A DNA stretch of 64,000 nt from Pomacea canaliculata (Eukaryota; Mollusca; Gastropoda; Architaenioglossa; Ampullariidae), in contig NC_037596.1 of the NCBI RefSeq assembly GCF_003073045.1, positions 7,397,416-7,461,415 on the forward strand, read 5' to 3'. Shown here piece after piece: positions 36,301 to 51,100 of the stretch. The translations under genes were made by a program, and so were the position numbers. Numbering within the stretch: the first letter of the stretch is position 1; every line of letters starts with the position of its first letter. The notes beneath the pieces were generated by a model. The model ran no database searches. It was not told the DNA's origin and was given only the letters and a program-made list of their open reading frames with translations.

Positions 36301-39300
36301 AAAAGAAAAAGAAATTCTAAAACGAGTAGCGAGTCTTAAACACCGTGCCATCGAGTTTCACTGCGCACCGTCTCTGCGCATCACGTCTCCTTCCGGTATT
36401 TCAACCGAAAGTGACCAAAGTGCTCCTGAAACATTTCTTTTACACGCTTATCTGGGTCTAGTCCGATGTTTGCCTGAGGAGGTGATGAAGCGAATCGCTC
36501 GGTCAGTCGAACCCCAGGCGAAGTGAAGTTCATTAGCTGCTAATTAACATCATTAGTTGGCTGAAATAATACAGACATTGGCAGCCGCGGGCTTTCATAG
36601 CTTCCAAAGAAATAATTAAAACATTGAAAGATCTCTTGCAATTTATTTCAACAGCTCCAGCACTATGCTTCGTTTTGAAAGTGATTGGAAGTATTCATTA
36701 AAGCTTCATGATGCTTACTATTTAGTATTAGTATTTATTATTAATCTGTATTAGAATATAATATTCACAATTATTATAATGTGGTATTAGTATTTATATT
36801 AGGTATATATTGTATCGATATCTATTCATCTTGATGTACTCGATAACGAACATAAGATTTCAATTTTTAAAAATTCAGTAAATGATAAATTCTAATCTGC
36901 TTTAGCAATACTATACTCAACACATGCGGCTTAAATAGTAAAAAAAAGTCGTTTCCTTAAATGAGATTGAAACTTTATATTTAAAAAAAAAAATAAAAAA
37001 TTGACAGAAGACATAAGTTTGGTCTTGATGTAGAGACTTGAGCAGATACAAAGTTGTGGGGAATCAGTTAGAACCAATGTTGCGGTTATTGCACGAAATG
37101 AAATGGCGTTGTCGTCAAGGGGAGGCGATAGCTTGAAGCCAAAAGAAATGTTTCTTCAAAAAACACATCCTTTAGCCCAGGTCCTTGCCCTGGTTTGATG
37201 GCGTTCCGAAAGGAAACACAAAAGAATCGATGGCTGAGGGACCCGATGGCAAGCCTGTGAATGTGTTTCCTCAGTGAAATCTCCTTTCACTCGGCGCGGT
37301 GATGCGCTTCGTTGTTTTAGGGACGCCGCGGAGAAATTCGTTTCCCGAGTCGAATGAGGAGTGTTTTACAGGGTGTCCTGTCTTGAATGGGCAATAAATA
37401 AATTTACTGCCACATAATACTCAGAAGTACGCACGCAGGCACACACACAGACAGACTGATGCGTACACGCAGACAATCTACCCACTCACCCACACACACA
37501 CACATACACCCACACCTACACCCACACCCACACCCAGTTCATGTGTCTTGCACGTGGGGGGTGACTACGAGCAGACGATATCGTATATATGCGCATACTC
37601 AGAAAAGTCGGTGTGAACACTGTTCACTCTTTGTCTCTGTGGTTGTCGGATTGTGACATCATTTCTTTCCTCTTTCATTCTCTCTCAATTACTCTCTCTG
37701 TCTCTCTCTAACACACATCGACCGGACTAGTTGAAAGCCTGAGTTGTTGTCGCTGTTGATGCTGGTGGTGTTGACAGACTCAAAGCAAGCCATTCAGGAC
37801 CAGACGCGTGCATGCGTGTCTGCATGCAATCTCATGAGAGCCTGGTAGCAGCCATCAAAGGTACGAAGCAAGACTCCAGCTCCCCCCGGGACCCCTTGGA
37901 CCCCTCACAGAGCTCGAACACATGCACACACACACCCACACTCGCTGTCATCTTCCGCACGCGCCTGATAGACCGTTGGCGGGGTCAGTACGATTGACAA
38001 TTGACCTTTAACCTGGCGTGCACATCAACACCACCTAGAGGGCGCCACATGGTTGCCATCGTCCAGGAAGTGCGTAAAGCACAGTTTATACTGTTAAAAA
38101 AAAATTCAAGACCAGAAAGGGGAGTTCAACATGTAGGATTACTTACATTGTAACTGTAAATAGCTGATTATAAAAACAAACCCATTTTTTATAAATCACT
38201 CCATCCCTCAAAAAGTAATACAAAAGACAAACGAATTATTGCACTGGCTGCTCGACCTGCAAAACGTTGGATTAGAATTCATTTCTATATACCGGAGTCG
38301 GATAAGTTAAAACCAATGAAAGAAGAAGAAATAAAAGAACTAAACTTTTCAAGACAGCTATGACACATTTTTAGTTCACATATGAATGATGGGAAATAAG
38401 ACTTAACCGTTCTGGAGGACAAACAGTTGCTCAACCAAAAAGAAAAGAATACCTTTGTAGACTTGTTTGTTGACCAAGATATAGACTGTGTAGATGATAA
38501 CAATTTGTTTATCCAAAGGGGTATCACAGAAGAATTCTTCCAGCAGTGCATAGTACCTTGGCCGAGAAGGATGAAAACTGCACTAGACGAGGAGGGTTAC
38601 TTTCGAGGGGAAACCATGTAGTTTCTAGTTTGGAATTGAAATAAACTGCTTGTGACATCAGTCTCCTTACTTTTCAGACATTCCTCGTATGTCCAGATAT
38701 CCTGAAAGCTCGTTTTCTTAAAGTCGCTTCGGAGTTGAAGCTCCATCAAAGTCTAGCCACCCCAGAGACCATCTGTCCTCCATGCTAATTCCATAGAAAA
38801 CTTCACCTTCCCAACGGTATTGTGCAAATGGAGTCCAAACAACATTGTTGTTACTGTCTGAGAGAAGCAGGCATCTCGACTGAGGACACCAACACCTTTC
38901 TCTAGTCACGTGTCCTCTCCATGATCCCACTTCAATGTTTTAAGGCCTTTAACAGACGTTTCTGCGTGTCTGAGAGGATGTGGGATGTGGGAGACAGGGT
39001 CCTGGGGAGGGTGGAAGGACTGACTTGTAACCTAAACTGTAAGGGGAAGTCTGTGACACAGTGACTTGTTAGTCTTCCATTCGCAGACTTCTTGTCTTGT
39101 ATTCACAGTCTGAGCCTTTGCATGGAAAGAGTGATATGTCACTAGTTGTATGTTTATATTGAATCAAAGCAGACTATGGTTAAGAAAGAAGTGGGGATAA
39201 ATAATGGGATCCACCGTGCGTTTGGGGAACAGGGAGACAATCCACTTCCGGCGGAGATTTGCTCCTTGTCTGACACGGAAAGGTCAAGTGAGTGCAGACT

Positions 39301-42300
39301 AAACTGTCTCGAAACTGGATGAAAGTATAAAAAAACAACAGTGGTTTTTTTTGTTTGTTTTTGTTTTTTTTTGTTTTTTTTTTTGTTTATTTTTTTTTGT
39401 AAAGCTTTTGCGTTGTTTTAAATTTTGTGGCGTAAGAAGCTCGAGGGAATAAATAATAAGCTATTTTCACTTTTCACTTGACGAAATACTGGTAAGGTAA
39501 AAAAAAAAAACAGTTGAAATAAAAAGTAAATCAGCAGAAATTAAAGAAAAAAATACGATACTTGTTTTGAAGCAGCATGGGGCTGGTTGCATGTTGATTC
39601 CTAACTTGAACTGGATGTTAAATAAAAGTTTTTCTGTTTAACTTTCAAACTTTTCCGACTGTTAGTTGTACACGTGAGGTCTGGAAAATAAGTCACCGGT
39701 CACAGGTGAGACGTTGGCTATTTATATTCCACTCAGCAAAGTCGACTTGCACTTGAGACCAGAGACTTGAGACTTATTTGTATAATCTTACATGAAACCG
39801 ACATAAATAAGGCCACGAGAGAGACAGAGAAGTGGATGTATCAGGAAATCTTCTGACACGAAATAGAAGAGTTATGGTTCCACCTCCAAAAGAAATAGAA
39901 GGGTGGACACGAGGTGAGGGAGACAATGTGTCTGGGATGGAAAATTACCGGTGACTGTGAGCGCCCTGGGCTGAACAGCATGCAGCCAAACTCAGGGAAA
40001 TCACGTCTGCAGAGGGCAGAGGTCAGAGGGCAGTAAGTCATATGATAATCTTGTCTGTTTGATTTCCTTTATAACAATTCTTTACTATATTTTGATTATT
40101 TTCTAACATTTATAATGGCTTCCATTTTTCTTTCCCTCCATCCCATTATCAAAAATTTTAATGCTGTCATTAAATTTTATTGTCACACACACACAGCTCC
40201 CATTCATAAAAATACAGACACTAAAATACTTCAAATAAAAAGAAATGAAAAGCCTTTGGAGTAAACGAAGCTTTGAAGAATTCATTGAAAACTGATCTGT
40301 CTTCAATATATTATATCCAGACTGTCAGCTGAGCAATGTTTGCCTACCTTGCCCTATTGCCCAACTTGCCCGCGACTTTCTTGTGATATCGATTGAAGTC
40401 TATGTCAGATATTTTATTACACCAATATCATCTTCATTTTGTTGTTATTTACGAGTATCGGTTGTAACATATAACTATAGATACTGCTCAACAAGGTTTG
40501 AACATCGACTACACTTCACATACATAGATAAACACAAAAACATTTATGTTATATCCAGACTCTTGAGGAATAAAAATATTGAGAAATTCGTTAAAAATAT
40601 CCACCCTGAGACTGGAAGACACACATATCTCTGCCATCCACCTGCTCTGTAAAGATTTGTGAGACAACTGAAGTTCTGTGCAAGTAATACATCAGGGTGC
40701 AGGCTGGAAATAAAAATCCGAGATGAATAGCTCCTTGTCTGCTCCCACATCTGAGCATTTGTAAGATGAGAAGCAAGTCCGAGCTGATTATCTGCGATAA
40801 GCACGAGTTATCCGATGCTCCAGACGGCGCCTGACAACTTGATTTTCGGATCCCAGAAGAAGAAGAAGAGAAAAGGAAAATAAAGAAGACGGAGGCACGA
40901 AAGAAGACTGTAGTCGATTAAGCACGCATTCCTTTCATTCGGACAAAAAAATATTATTCACCAATCTTGGTTGCTGCCATCATGTTGTAGTAACAACAGG
41001 TTCACTGTCGTATGTGGAGAAAAAAACACAAATTCTGTCACAAATTATTGAACACGATGCACACTCAACTTGCCACTAAATGACAGTTACATTGGAAACA
41101 CAGTCTCTAATATATTATTTAGGTAAACAAGTAAAGACTTCTCATTGCACAGGGAGGTCCGGATGTCCTAAGGACTAAAGGGTCAAGCAAGGGAAATGAT
41201 CCTGGTCTTGAATTATAGATGCTTACATTCTGAATCATGGCTTCAATGAGAGATACGAATCTGGATCCTTATAGACACACGTTCTGAATAATGACTTAAA
41301 TTATAGATACTTATGTTCTTTCTTATATCTATCAAAATTTCGGGATGCAAAACGATCGTTTACTTACAGTTGTGTGTAAGACTCAGCTTTTGGTAGACTC
41401 ATAAAGGGGCTGACTCTTTCATGGAAGAAAAAACTGTCTCTAATCCGTGAGGTAGGTGGTTCATTGGTTTAAAATAGTTATGGTGTACTAGTGTACTAGT
41501 GTCATCAGTCTGTGTGTGTGTGTGTGAGAGAGAGAGAGATATGTCTAGAAATTATGTTTCGATTAAAGGGCGTAGACGCATAACAGTTACATTCAACAGT
41601 TTTTTTTCTTTTCTCTGTGCCAATCTTTTCGGATTCTATTTTTGTTTCGTTTTCCTGTACTTTTTTCTTCTTCTTTCTTTTTATCCAAGTGTCTTTTACA
41701 AAGTCCTCAAGACCGCGAAGATAATGACAGCGACTCATCCGGTACACAGTGACGCCGGCACACCGGTATATTATCCTTCCTGTAGACATTATTCCCTCCG
41801 TAGTTCCATCCACCCACCCTTTCATCCCCAGTTCATGATGTCAGTGATTGCCAGTACCCGGGGAAGTAGACCAACAGTGTGTTAGTTTATCAGCAATCAA
41901 AAGTCGATGCCATGGCCTTCAAGACAAATTTCATTTTCCATACAAAGATGGCTGGAGTATGCCACGGATCCTGACAGAGCATTTTTTTCTCCTGATTTAT
42001 TCCCGCAGACAGTCTTCTAGGTCTTTTTATGGTGTCTGCTGTACATACATTACTTTGAACAGCTCCACTGGTAACTGATTAGGTAGTAGATAAAGAGGAG
42101 AGTTTTTGGCTTGACCATCCACAGCTCGAGTTTTAAGGATTTGTTTTTTTTTTTTTTGGTATACACTTTTGTTTTGCAACTTCTTTGTTCTAGTGGACTT
42201 TGTGTAGATGTGATGTTGTTTGTTTGTTTGTTTTAAGCTGTTAGATCGACGTGTGAACCAGAAAGCACTGTTTGTTTTTTAATTTATTTGGGTTTTGATA

Positions 42301-44761
42301 TAGGTCCTTTTGAAATTTGGGCAGAAGAACTGAGCAGGAGAGATATTTGGTCAAAATTAAGATTTATTACCGTGTTCAGCTGTTCGTACCAGCTCAGTGG
42401 GGAAAGTGTATTGAAATACTTTTATCTCATTGAGACCAAACCTGATAGACTTCACTTGCTGAACCCAAGACTGTTGCCAGACCTTTTTTTTTTTTTTTTT
42501 GATAAAAATTGCTTTTGGTTCCACGCCGGCAAACATATTGCCAGCATTACAGAACATTCCAGCAGTGAAAACAAGAAGTGACCTGAATATTGATTGTCTT
42601 CTCTTGATGTTCAGTGATGCCGCCTGACTTCAAGGTGGGCCGGAGGTCCAAACAGTGGATAGCTTGGTATAGCTGAATTATTTATAGCTGTCAGCGGCAT
42701 CTCACTTTACGCCAGAGAGCATCTCACAAGGGAGACAAACCGTACATGATATTGTTCATTATCTCCCATTAGGTAATGGAGTACATTGAACTGACTGCGC
42801 GGTCTCCAAGGGCCTAGAAAACAAAGAAAGGAGAGAAAAAGAGAGAGACAGAGACACACACACACATACACAGACATACATGAAGGTCCGTGGACAGATG
42901 ATGACAGCAATGGCGGGGTTTTTATTCCTTGAGGATGAAGACCCTGGACTTCACTTGTCACCAGCAAGTCATTTTTGGTTCAAAAAGTCTTCTGAAAGTA
43001 AAGTTAGGGAAAGAAAGAGAAACTTTGGAGTGATGTCGAGAAAATGTTTGTTCATTTTACCAACAAGTTGAAGGTCGAATGAGAAAAAAAAAAAAGAATT
43101 TTTTTTTAAAAGAAGATCAAGAGCAATGTTAATGTGCCATGACATCAGGACATCAGTGAGCGAGGCAAAAGAAAAAAGTGATTTAAATGGTAGACCTGGT
43201 AACCATCGGGTCATTAGTTCTCCTATGTAATTTTTACCTTTTTATAACTTTCAGAAACAAGCTTATTTATTATCTTCTAACACAAACATCTAAATCTCAT
43301 TTTATGTGAAATATCACAGATGTTTTGACAGATGCTGTCTCATATTTCAGACTTCAGGCTCAGCAGACAGGTACGTGGACTTCATTTATGTGTCCTGGTC
43401 GATTTTCCATTTACTGCAACTTTTTTTCTTCAGTTGTTTCTAATTCCGGAACGAACTGAAAAGTAGACTGTACTCTCAGTGACCGCAATAGTAACACGTG
43501 CAAAAAGTCATCAGAGAGACTAATTGTATGGTCGCGTGCGACACAGAACTTTTGTTTACTTCCCGTCCTCAGGTATCAGGAGACGCATGCGCTCTGATCA
43601 CAAAAACAATTCACAGCAAAAGTAATCAACATCCAGACTAAGGTGAGAGTTGTGTTTGCGCTGCTCCCTCATATAAACTCCAGAACAAAACCGTCAACTA
43701 ACGGTTCCTCATCATGCACGTGACAATCGTCTATTATCGGCGCCATTCAGATGAAGCTCAGTCCAACTGCAGGACCATTGCAAAACCTAACGAAGACTAC
43801 GCCAAACTATTCGTTAGATACGGATTTGTCCCATCAATTTGAAACTCACCCGTTAAAAAAATGTTTTTTTTTCTTTGAAAGGTAGCAGACGGCAGGAGAG
43901 AGGGGAGAGGAGGGGAGAGAAGGAAAGAGGAGGGGAGGAGGGAAGAACCTCTCGCCAACATCGTTTAGGTCCATTGGAAGGCTTTATGTGTCGTAATAGG
44001 TTTCGTGATAACACTCCCTCCTCTCCCACCTCACTCCCTTTCCTTTTCAATTCCGGAAGAGGCCCTGCGCGCATGAGTGACAAGCAAATAAGGTTCCATT
44101 CTTCGGACAGTTTCAGGTGTCTGCTGCATCCATCGATCGAAATGGAGGCGCGATGGCCAAATGGAGATTCCTCCAATCATCCAACAGAATTTGTGATTGC
44201 AGCTCAGGCTCCGTGTTACTCATCAACACATGCAAGCAAGACTGGAAAAGATTTCTTTCTCCTTCAGTTCCCAGCATTCCTGCTGTGTGAATTACTCTAC
44301 ATCTAGAGGAGTGATGAAGGGGTGAACGGCGAAAAAAAGGTTAGCAAATAATATTTTGTATTCCTTTCTTTCGGAAATAATTCTCCGTGGTGTAGAGTTC
44401 CAGCATTTTAAAACTTTTAATTGTTATTCCTCTCTGAAACTTCGGTTCTTTCTTTCGCATCTCACCACGACACAAAGTCTCTGAACTGATTATGAAATAT
44501 TCGACGGCTTTAAAGACAGACAATGAACTTTTTTACAGATTCGCTTTATTAAAAAATAATAATCATGGCAAGATTTGTAAGAAGCATGCTCCTAGCGCTG
44601 AAGAAAAAAAAAACGAGACATGATAACATGTGAGGGACAGAAAAACAAACAAACAACGTATGAATGACGGAAGGATAAACAATAGTGCTGATGAAGAATA
44701 AAAGACAAATACAGAAAATGCAAAGAGAAACCAAGCGACAAGGACTGAGAGGATCGTGATT
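33336..44761. other. Long region without a supported gene
   Basis: Upstream exons of the membrane-protein gene may lie here. Open stretches at 33629-33870 and 34435-34704 on the minus strand have coding-like composition, but I found no consistent splice sites. A tRNA-like T-arm (GTGGGTTCCCTACCC, about 34940-34955) hints at a decayed SINE. Other contents: extreme A-rich sequence (35570-35870), CA repeats at 37437-37540 and near 41514, a T-rich tract at 39340-39400, and a broken open frame at 38240-38625 that may be an old pseudogene. GC-rich spots occur at 36100-36170 and 37240-37350. Confidence 0.4.
35570..35870. repeat. Extreme A-rich low-complexity tract
   Basis: About 300 bp of mostly A with scattered C and G (AAAC, AAAG, AAAAAAC units). 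It produces a spurious Lys-rich open frame and is not coding. Confidence 0.85.
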
Positions 44762-44789
44762 TTACAAAAGGAAGAAAAGCAGGGAAGCA

Positions 44790-45115
44790 GCAATGAATCC
44801 CAGACTCCTGATGGAGGACGCAAATGTGATGTTGGACATTGATGTGACTTGGTGGACGAACGGATGAATCTGTTTCTTTTTCTCGAGTATAGAAGGGTTT
44901 CGTTTTATCTCGTGGAGTTTAAGTTTGTTTGACACCATCCAATCTTTAACTTCATTAATACAAACTTCTATGGTGCTGGTATCAGAGTGAGTGGAGCTGT
45001 ACAGCTGCGTATCATCAGCAGATGATTGACGAGAAACCTTGTGAGACTGGGTGCAAGATGAAAGTGGCTTCATATACAGAATAAACAGAACTGAGACCTA
45101 TTAATACGTACGAGA
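44790..45115 (-). mobile_element. Non-LTR retrotransposon reverse transcriptase fragment (CR1/L2-type)
   Basis: On the minus strand the frame reads SVLFILYMKPLS, then SADDTQLYSS, then NEVKDWMVSNKLKL and finally NITFASSIRSLGF. This is the palm-domain order of CR1/L2-like reverse transcriptases (..VLFILY..PLS..YADDTQLY..W..NKLKLN..). The catalytic motif is SADD instead of YADD, and the following Asn/Lys-rich segment is disrupted, so the copy is non-functional. Neither the endonuclease part nor the 3' end was found. Confidence 0.75.
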
Positions 45116-46834
45116 ATAATGGGGAGGGAAACATTCTCCCAGACATCGGGGAACAGTATTTTGCACTGAGATTTACCATTTTATTAGAAAAAAGTATACC
45201 CTACTATCCCTTTACTCTTGCTTTCTTGAGAGACAAGCCAGGCAGCACATCACCATGTATAGAAAAACATTCAAACAAATGTGAGAGGTTGATTTTTTTA
45301 ATCACCTGGACATAGCTCTCCAACTGCTGGTAGCTTTTACAACACAAAATAAAATAAAGAGCAATAAGGAAAAATAACATCAAAGTGCACTTGGTGCACT
45401 CGTGTCATCCATTAGAAGAAGTTCGATGGAGGCTTCTTATCTTTCTCTGGCCCCACCGTTTGGAATTTTTCTGTCCCTTTCTCCTGAAATCGTGTTTTAA
45501 TTTAAACATTTTTTTTATATTTCGAGAGTTCTGCTAACTTCTTTTTCCTATTTGGAAATTTTCATTCGTTTCTTTTAATCTTTTAGCAAAGGCTTTATTT
45601 TATTTTTTTCTTATTTCGAGATTTCATTTTTATGAATTTTTGTTTTGTATTTCTGAAGCGTTACTTGCTTTATCTTCATTTTTCAAAATCTTTTTCTCTC
45701 TTCCGAAATCGTTATTCCATTCTGACGAGACTTCGATTTGTTATCAAGTGAGACAAGGCGGATAATTCTGTGACCCTCACCACCAGCATCTGTAGTGACC
45801 CGGCGCACGTTATTTCCCTTGATGAAATGTATCAGTGTGATTATTTGTCACACCAGAAACCTCTTGTATCAGAGAACGCCTGTAATGACATATCGATTTT
45901 GCTCTACAAATGTTTTTTGATTATAGATGACGGCTTGGTAGGGTTGTTATTTACTGACAGGGCAACAAACAAAAGTTCAAAGGTGACGATCAGAAGGACA
46001 AGAAGATGAAATTTTCCCTAGTAAAGTGTTTAGTAAAATATTGCAATCACAGTATTGGTAAACCGATCTAAAAAATGTTTTACTAGTAATTTGAAATCAG
46101 TAATGACATTGAACAGAGAGATACCTACCAAGTCCTTCAGAAAAAATCACAGAAACAAAAGTCCATGGTCGTGGTGTCAAACAGAAGACCACAATGTGGC
46201 GACAGCCAGTTGCTCTCAGGATTCAGGAAGAATGCAACGAGGACATCAAGCCAGGTGGAGAAGAATGAGATGTAGAAGAAAGTCATCTTCAACCAGTTAG
46301 CTCACCCTCCGATCACCCCCAATAATGATAACAGACCGTCGATCTAAATATCATTTGTTATTCAATCGTTTCATCAAGGCATCCAAGAAAAGAAATTAAA
46401 GCAGGACTAGAACATTACATTATGTAAAAAAAAGTGTTTACAAATCACTACCTGGATGCATGACCATTGTTGAAGTGAATGGTACTAATCACTGACCGCA
46501 AAGGAAGTGGCCGGATATGAAAACCGTTTGTCAACAAAAACTTCAATCTCATCTGTCCATTCAAAAAGGGAAAAAAGTCAGAAAACCACAAACAATCCAG
46601 CACACAGAGAAACTGTGGAAAGGAATGTACATCCTCAAGCTTATGATGATAATGAAACCAGAACAGATCGTAAGCCAATAACAAAATAAAGAGCTGCCCA
46701 TTCAGGTTATTATGGATGTAGCAAGGTTCACTGTTCTTTATGAAGTTTAGATGTTTCAGGAAAGCTTTCCACATTAGAATGACGAATGTAAAACATTTGT
46801 TTTCTGTGTCCTGCTGCTTGACAATGTTTTGCAG
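45116..46834. other. Non-coding stretch
   Basis: T-rich sequence (45500-45720) and an unremarkable open frame at 45770-46009 with a possible donor (AAAG|GTGACG) but no recognisable motif. Nothing else supported. Confidence 0.45.
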
Positions 46835-47100
46835 GTGAAACTGATATTGTCTAACTGCTGGCTGGGGTGGGAATGTACAGACACCCTGTCTGTCTCTCGT
46901 GATGTGGGAGAGGTCGAGAAGACGGCCGAAGGTCCTCAAGTTGCACGTTCGGCATTTGATGTTGGCGATGAGTGTACAGTCAGGAGGCCGCCTGTTTACC
47001 TTCGAAATCCGACCCACAAGATGGCCTCAGGACAAGTTCACATTTTTTTGTCACGTTCCTGGAGAAGAGCCCGTATTCGCCAACACATCATCGACTTAAT
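46835..47100 (+). CDS. Exon-like block, reading frame and strand unresolved
   Basis: A good plus-strand acceptor (ATGTTTTGCAG) precedes about 260 bp of GC-rich sequence that is open in several frames, including a 190-codon frame on the minus strand. From the acceptor the phase-0 plus frame runs VKLILSNCWLGWEC. A second plus frame from 46899 has strongly GC-ending codons and gives GGRLFTFEIRP and KFTFFCHVPGEEPVF, which look like real protein. A 1-nt indel could join the two. I do not recognise a family, and I did not find adjacent exons with certainty. Confidence 0.3.
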
Positions 47101-48040
47101 TTTTATGAACAATATTTTAAAATCCCTCATTTGGTCTCGAACGAATGCGCTGGACTGAAGAGTGAAACCCGAGTCCGAAGTCTTTGGCGAATTCTCGACA
47201 TTACTCATGGCTGACTCAATTTGCGCGAGTGTCTTATGAACCGTTAAGTTGGGTCCAAGGCGTGCAAAATGTTGTTTTTACAATGGTGTCGCCAGCAGCA
47301 ACAGCACCGACCTGAAAAATTGGAGTCCCTCGAGCTTGTCATTCGGAACGTCCTTGACCTTACGCTCTGCCCCGTAGGGGTGGGAGTCCCTGAGTGCATT
47401 TTTTCATAGCTTCTTTACGAAAATCTTTGAATATGACAGCAGCTTCAAATTATTGTTCCACGTATAATGAAAATAATGCATTAATTCGAAATTTTTTTTT
47501 TTAATTGCAATTCTCATTCAATGACGCAAGCTGAAGTACCTTTGACTTCATCAATTTTACATATAACATCCTTGATGGGTTACGATATCGTCTCGATCCC
47601 TAAATTGTTTCTCTGCATGTGGCGTAATAGAACCGTAGTTGCTGGCCTTTTGTGTAAAATATCAGCCCCCTGACGTCCTTCCATTATAAACTCATCAAGA
47701 TTAAGGTTTTAGGAAATATTAGAGATGGAACATATGTTGCTGCCTCCTAGCAACTATTCGCAAAGTCTGAGCGTATGTAACATGGTATAGTCAAGGTGGT
47801 AAAAGGTTACGTGAACACAACGTGAAAACGCGGTGATGCGCTTACGTGAAAGCGCTCGTTGACGAGAACAACATTCAGACTGTAAACAACATCCTCAGAC
47901 ACCAGGGAAACAATGCAAACTGTAAATTTGAATGATTATTAAATTTTAAGGACAATTTTTTCCTGTCCAGGTTTTGTTTTCTTTTACCTGTGTGGCTTCG
48001 TGTATTAATTAATATGTCGGCTACTATTGAATTTTGACAG

Positions 48041-48190
48041 GGGCAGCAACAGGGAGAAGACGGATGTTTCTGTCTCCTTAAAGCTCCGAACCTGAGGGCA
48101 GAAGCCTACATGAAGACTTTCTACACAAGGGTCCGTATTGAGAAAGACTTTAACGTGTCTGTAAAACGCGTTTATCATTTCATGTCTTGA
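48041..48190 (+). CDS. Possible terminal exon, unidentified
   Basis: The acceptor ATTTTGACAG opens 50 codons to TGA (GQQQGEDGCFCLLK.., AEAYMKTFYTRVRIEKDF..). The composition is coding-like and the block lies 1 kb downstream of the exon-like block at 46.8-47.1 kb, but no phase-matched donor was identified. Weak evidence. Confidence 0.25.
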   Translation, partial: GQQQGEDGCFCLLKAPNLRAEAYMKTFYTRVRIEKDFNVSVKRVYHFMS

Positions 48191-51100
48191 ATAATTTTCG
48201 ATGTTTATTCATTAGGTTCGGTGTTCGGTGATTTTTGAAATCTTGATTGAAAGTAAGGACACATGCTCAGACAAACACGAACTGTTCGTCACATTGGGTA
48301 TTAGAATGTCTGATCTCTTCCTTTTTTCTCTTCCGCTGCATTAAATCTTTCTTATTCTCAGTAATTTTCTCCATCGAGACTGTCCATCTGTCGGCTGTGT
48401 TTGCTGGAACACACCAATAAAAGCAAGGGTGATAACCAGTGTCAACCGGAAACGACAATCAATACAACAGCGCTGGCTGTTCCCCCGTTTCCTCCTTCCC
48501 CCTCCTCCTGTGGTTGGTATGTCGATGGATGATGAATTGTGGTAATGCAGCTGTCGCCTGCGCTGCGCATTAACTAGGAGCCCGCTGGACCGCCATCTGT
48601 GCCGGAAGTGCGTCAGCACCAAGGAAGAGCAGGTCTCCATCAAGCGCTAAGTGGCCAGCTCTGCCTGGTCTCCCCGAGACAAGGGCCATCCAGCAAGCGC
48701 CGTGATGCCAAGAGACCTTTACTTTGTCTCCTTGATTAGCATGTGCCCTACTCCTTGCTAGGGACCGCTCCTTCTTTGTCACTCTTCTTTCTCTCTTGTC
48801 TGTTATTCTTTCCCTGTCTCTACTCTTCTCTCTGTCCGAGTGTCTCAGAATCTGCTATCTCCCTTGGCTTCCAGTCCCATCAATCCGAGGCCAACCTCAG
48901 CTCCACTACCATCCACCATCCACCCAATCTGATGCAGTTATGAGCTGCTCGGTCCTCCATGCCCTCAGCTAAACTCCCTAAACGCGATTAATGTTATTCG
49001 CGCGTCAAAGTGCCTGAGCAATAAACTTTTTTTTTCTCGTGGAGCCTGCAAAGGTCAAAAGACATTTGCATCTGTCTTCCCGAACGCAGACATTCGCATA
49101 CATGCACGTGCATGCCTGAGAGGGTGCACGTGCTGCCGAATGCACGAGCGTTGGAAGGATTATATTACCCATGACGCACGCTGATGGCTTGATTCGATGT
49201 ATAAAAAGGTTTGCGGATGATAAAGGAAACATATTACCACCGTAATGGCCTGTGGGTCCGGCATGTCGAGGTCTAATGGAGACATCCCTGGCTCCCTCTG
49301 TGGCTGTGCATGGCAATCTCGATTCTCCTTCCGCAGCTGGTTATAATCCACACATAGCTTGAAATCAGATTTTCATATTATTATTTTATTAAAAATGCAC
49401 CTTGATTAAATGTGCCATTCCAGAAATTTATGGGTGTGAGTGAGATAATTGATGGAGAATACATTTTTAAGGAAACGAATTTCTGGGGATAACTAGAAAT
49501 GCACGCGCAACCAGTTTTTCTTTCCTCCCACTTCTTATTATCTTCATTTCCTCTGTATCATCTTCATCTTCTCACCCTTTTAACGTTTCGTTTCACTTCC
49601 TGTTCCGTGGATTTTCTGAAAACCTCATCACATTGAATAATGGGTTTCTGGTGTATAAATGTTTGAGTATATTTTTCCCATTAATGTCGACACGACGAGC
49701 GAAGACTGAATAGTCAAAACATGCTATCAACGATTTTATATAAAATTCGGATTTGTATTTCCGCTGAATAAACAGCCGGCTGGATGTTAGATATTCCAAA
49801 ATAATGTCGCAAATAATAAAAGTGAAAATTATTCCCTAGTCGACCATTTTCCATCTGAATACGCCGACATTAAAAGCAGGGTGAGGGTTGTCCATGCGCA
49901 AGAGATTAGCTTTCAACAGACTGGGGATTGCTCGGGAGGACTCGCTGGATGCGGAGGGAAGATGAGGACAGAAGATGCATGGTCATGGCCAGTCAGTCCG
50001 GCGGACTAATTTATTTATTTATCACTTTGGAAGATGTTTGCGTGCGCACACACAACACACAAACACAATTTAAACGTGTATTAAAATGTGATGAGAATCA
50101 AACCCATGATTTTACAAAACAAATCTTTTTAAAACAAATCTTTTTCAAATTTGAATTTGTTACATCGGCTTCGCTAAACAACGGAGCAGCCGTTACGATG
50201 TATAATTGCAGTTATCGCCAAGATGTCCGACTGGAGTCGCAAAAGGAAATTCTCGTCCGGTTGCCCGTAATGAGACGGAAGGCTGGAAGAAATGAGAGAA
50301 GAAGGTGCATGGTCAGGGCTAGTGGACCAATGAGCACAAGCGCTCAGGGATTCATTGCTGGAGGCTGAGTAATGCTCACGTCGCCAGTCAGTCCAGACGC
50401 GGCCAATCCGATGGCTGCCTCATCAGGACGAGGGACAAGACGAGGGACAAGACACTAACACGCGGTCGGGACACGCGTGACATTTGAGCTCGAGGACGGT
50501 AAAAGCACGTGAATGGGGAACAGCTAAACGAAGAAAGACAGGTGCTGGGGCTTGGGGGAGAGGGAGGATCGTCGGTTGGAAGAGTTCGATGAGATGAATT
50601 TGAACGACAGCGACCAGGGGAGGCAATGTAACCAGTCCAGATAACTCTTTTACAAGCTCGGCTTTTTTTTTGTTGCTGATGAGACAGGGAATATCAGAGA
50701 CGGCTTTCAAGTCCAGATTGAAAGCAGGCCGTGTTTAATGGAGAAAAGGACCGGATGTCAAGCTTCCGAAGTGCTGTTAAGTCACATTATGTTGGTAAAA
50801 TGCACTGACTATGTACTGGCAAGCAAGGTTCGACTTAGCCTGCTGATCACAGGTCTGAATTCCAGAACTGTAGCATCCAAAAGCATTGGTTTCATGACAT
50901 CTACATACAATATGGCCAAACTGCACACACACACACACACACGCACTATCTCTCTCTTTCAGACACTCATGCAAGCTTCCACACACACACACAAATGCAG
51001 GCTATAAAGAATGTGACCAGATTATGATAGAATATGGAAAGGGCGAGGACACACAATTATGAGACAGATAGCGAGAGAACTACACACTAAAGGGAAATGT

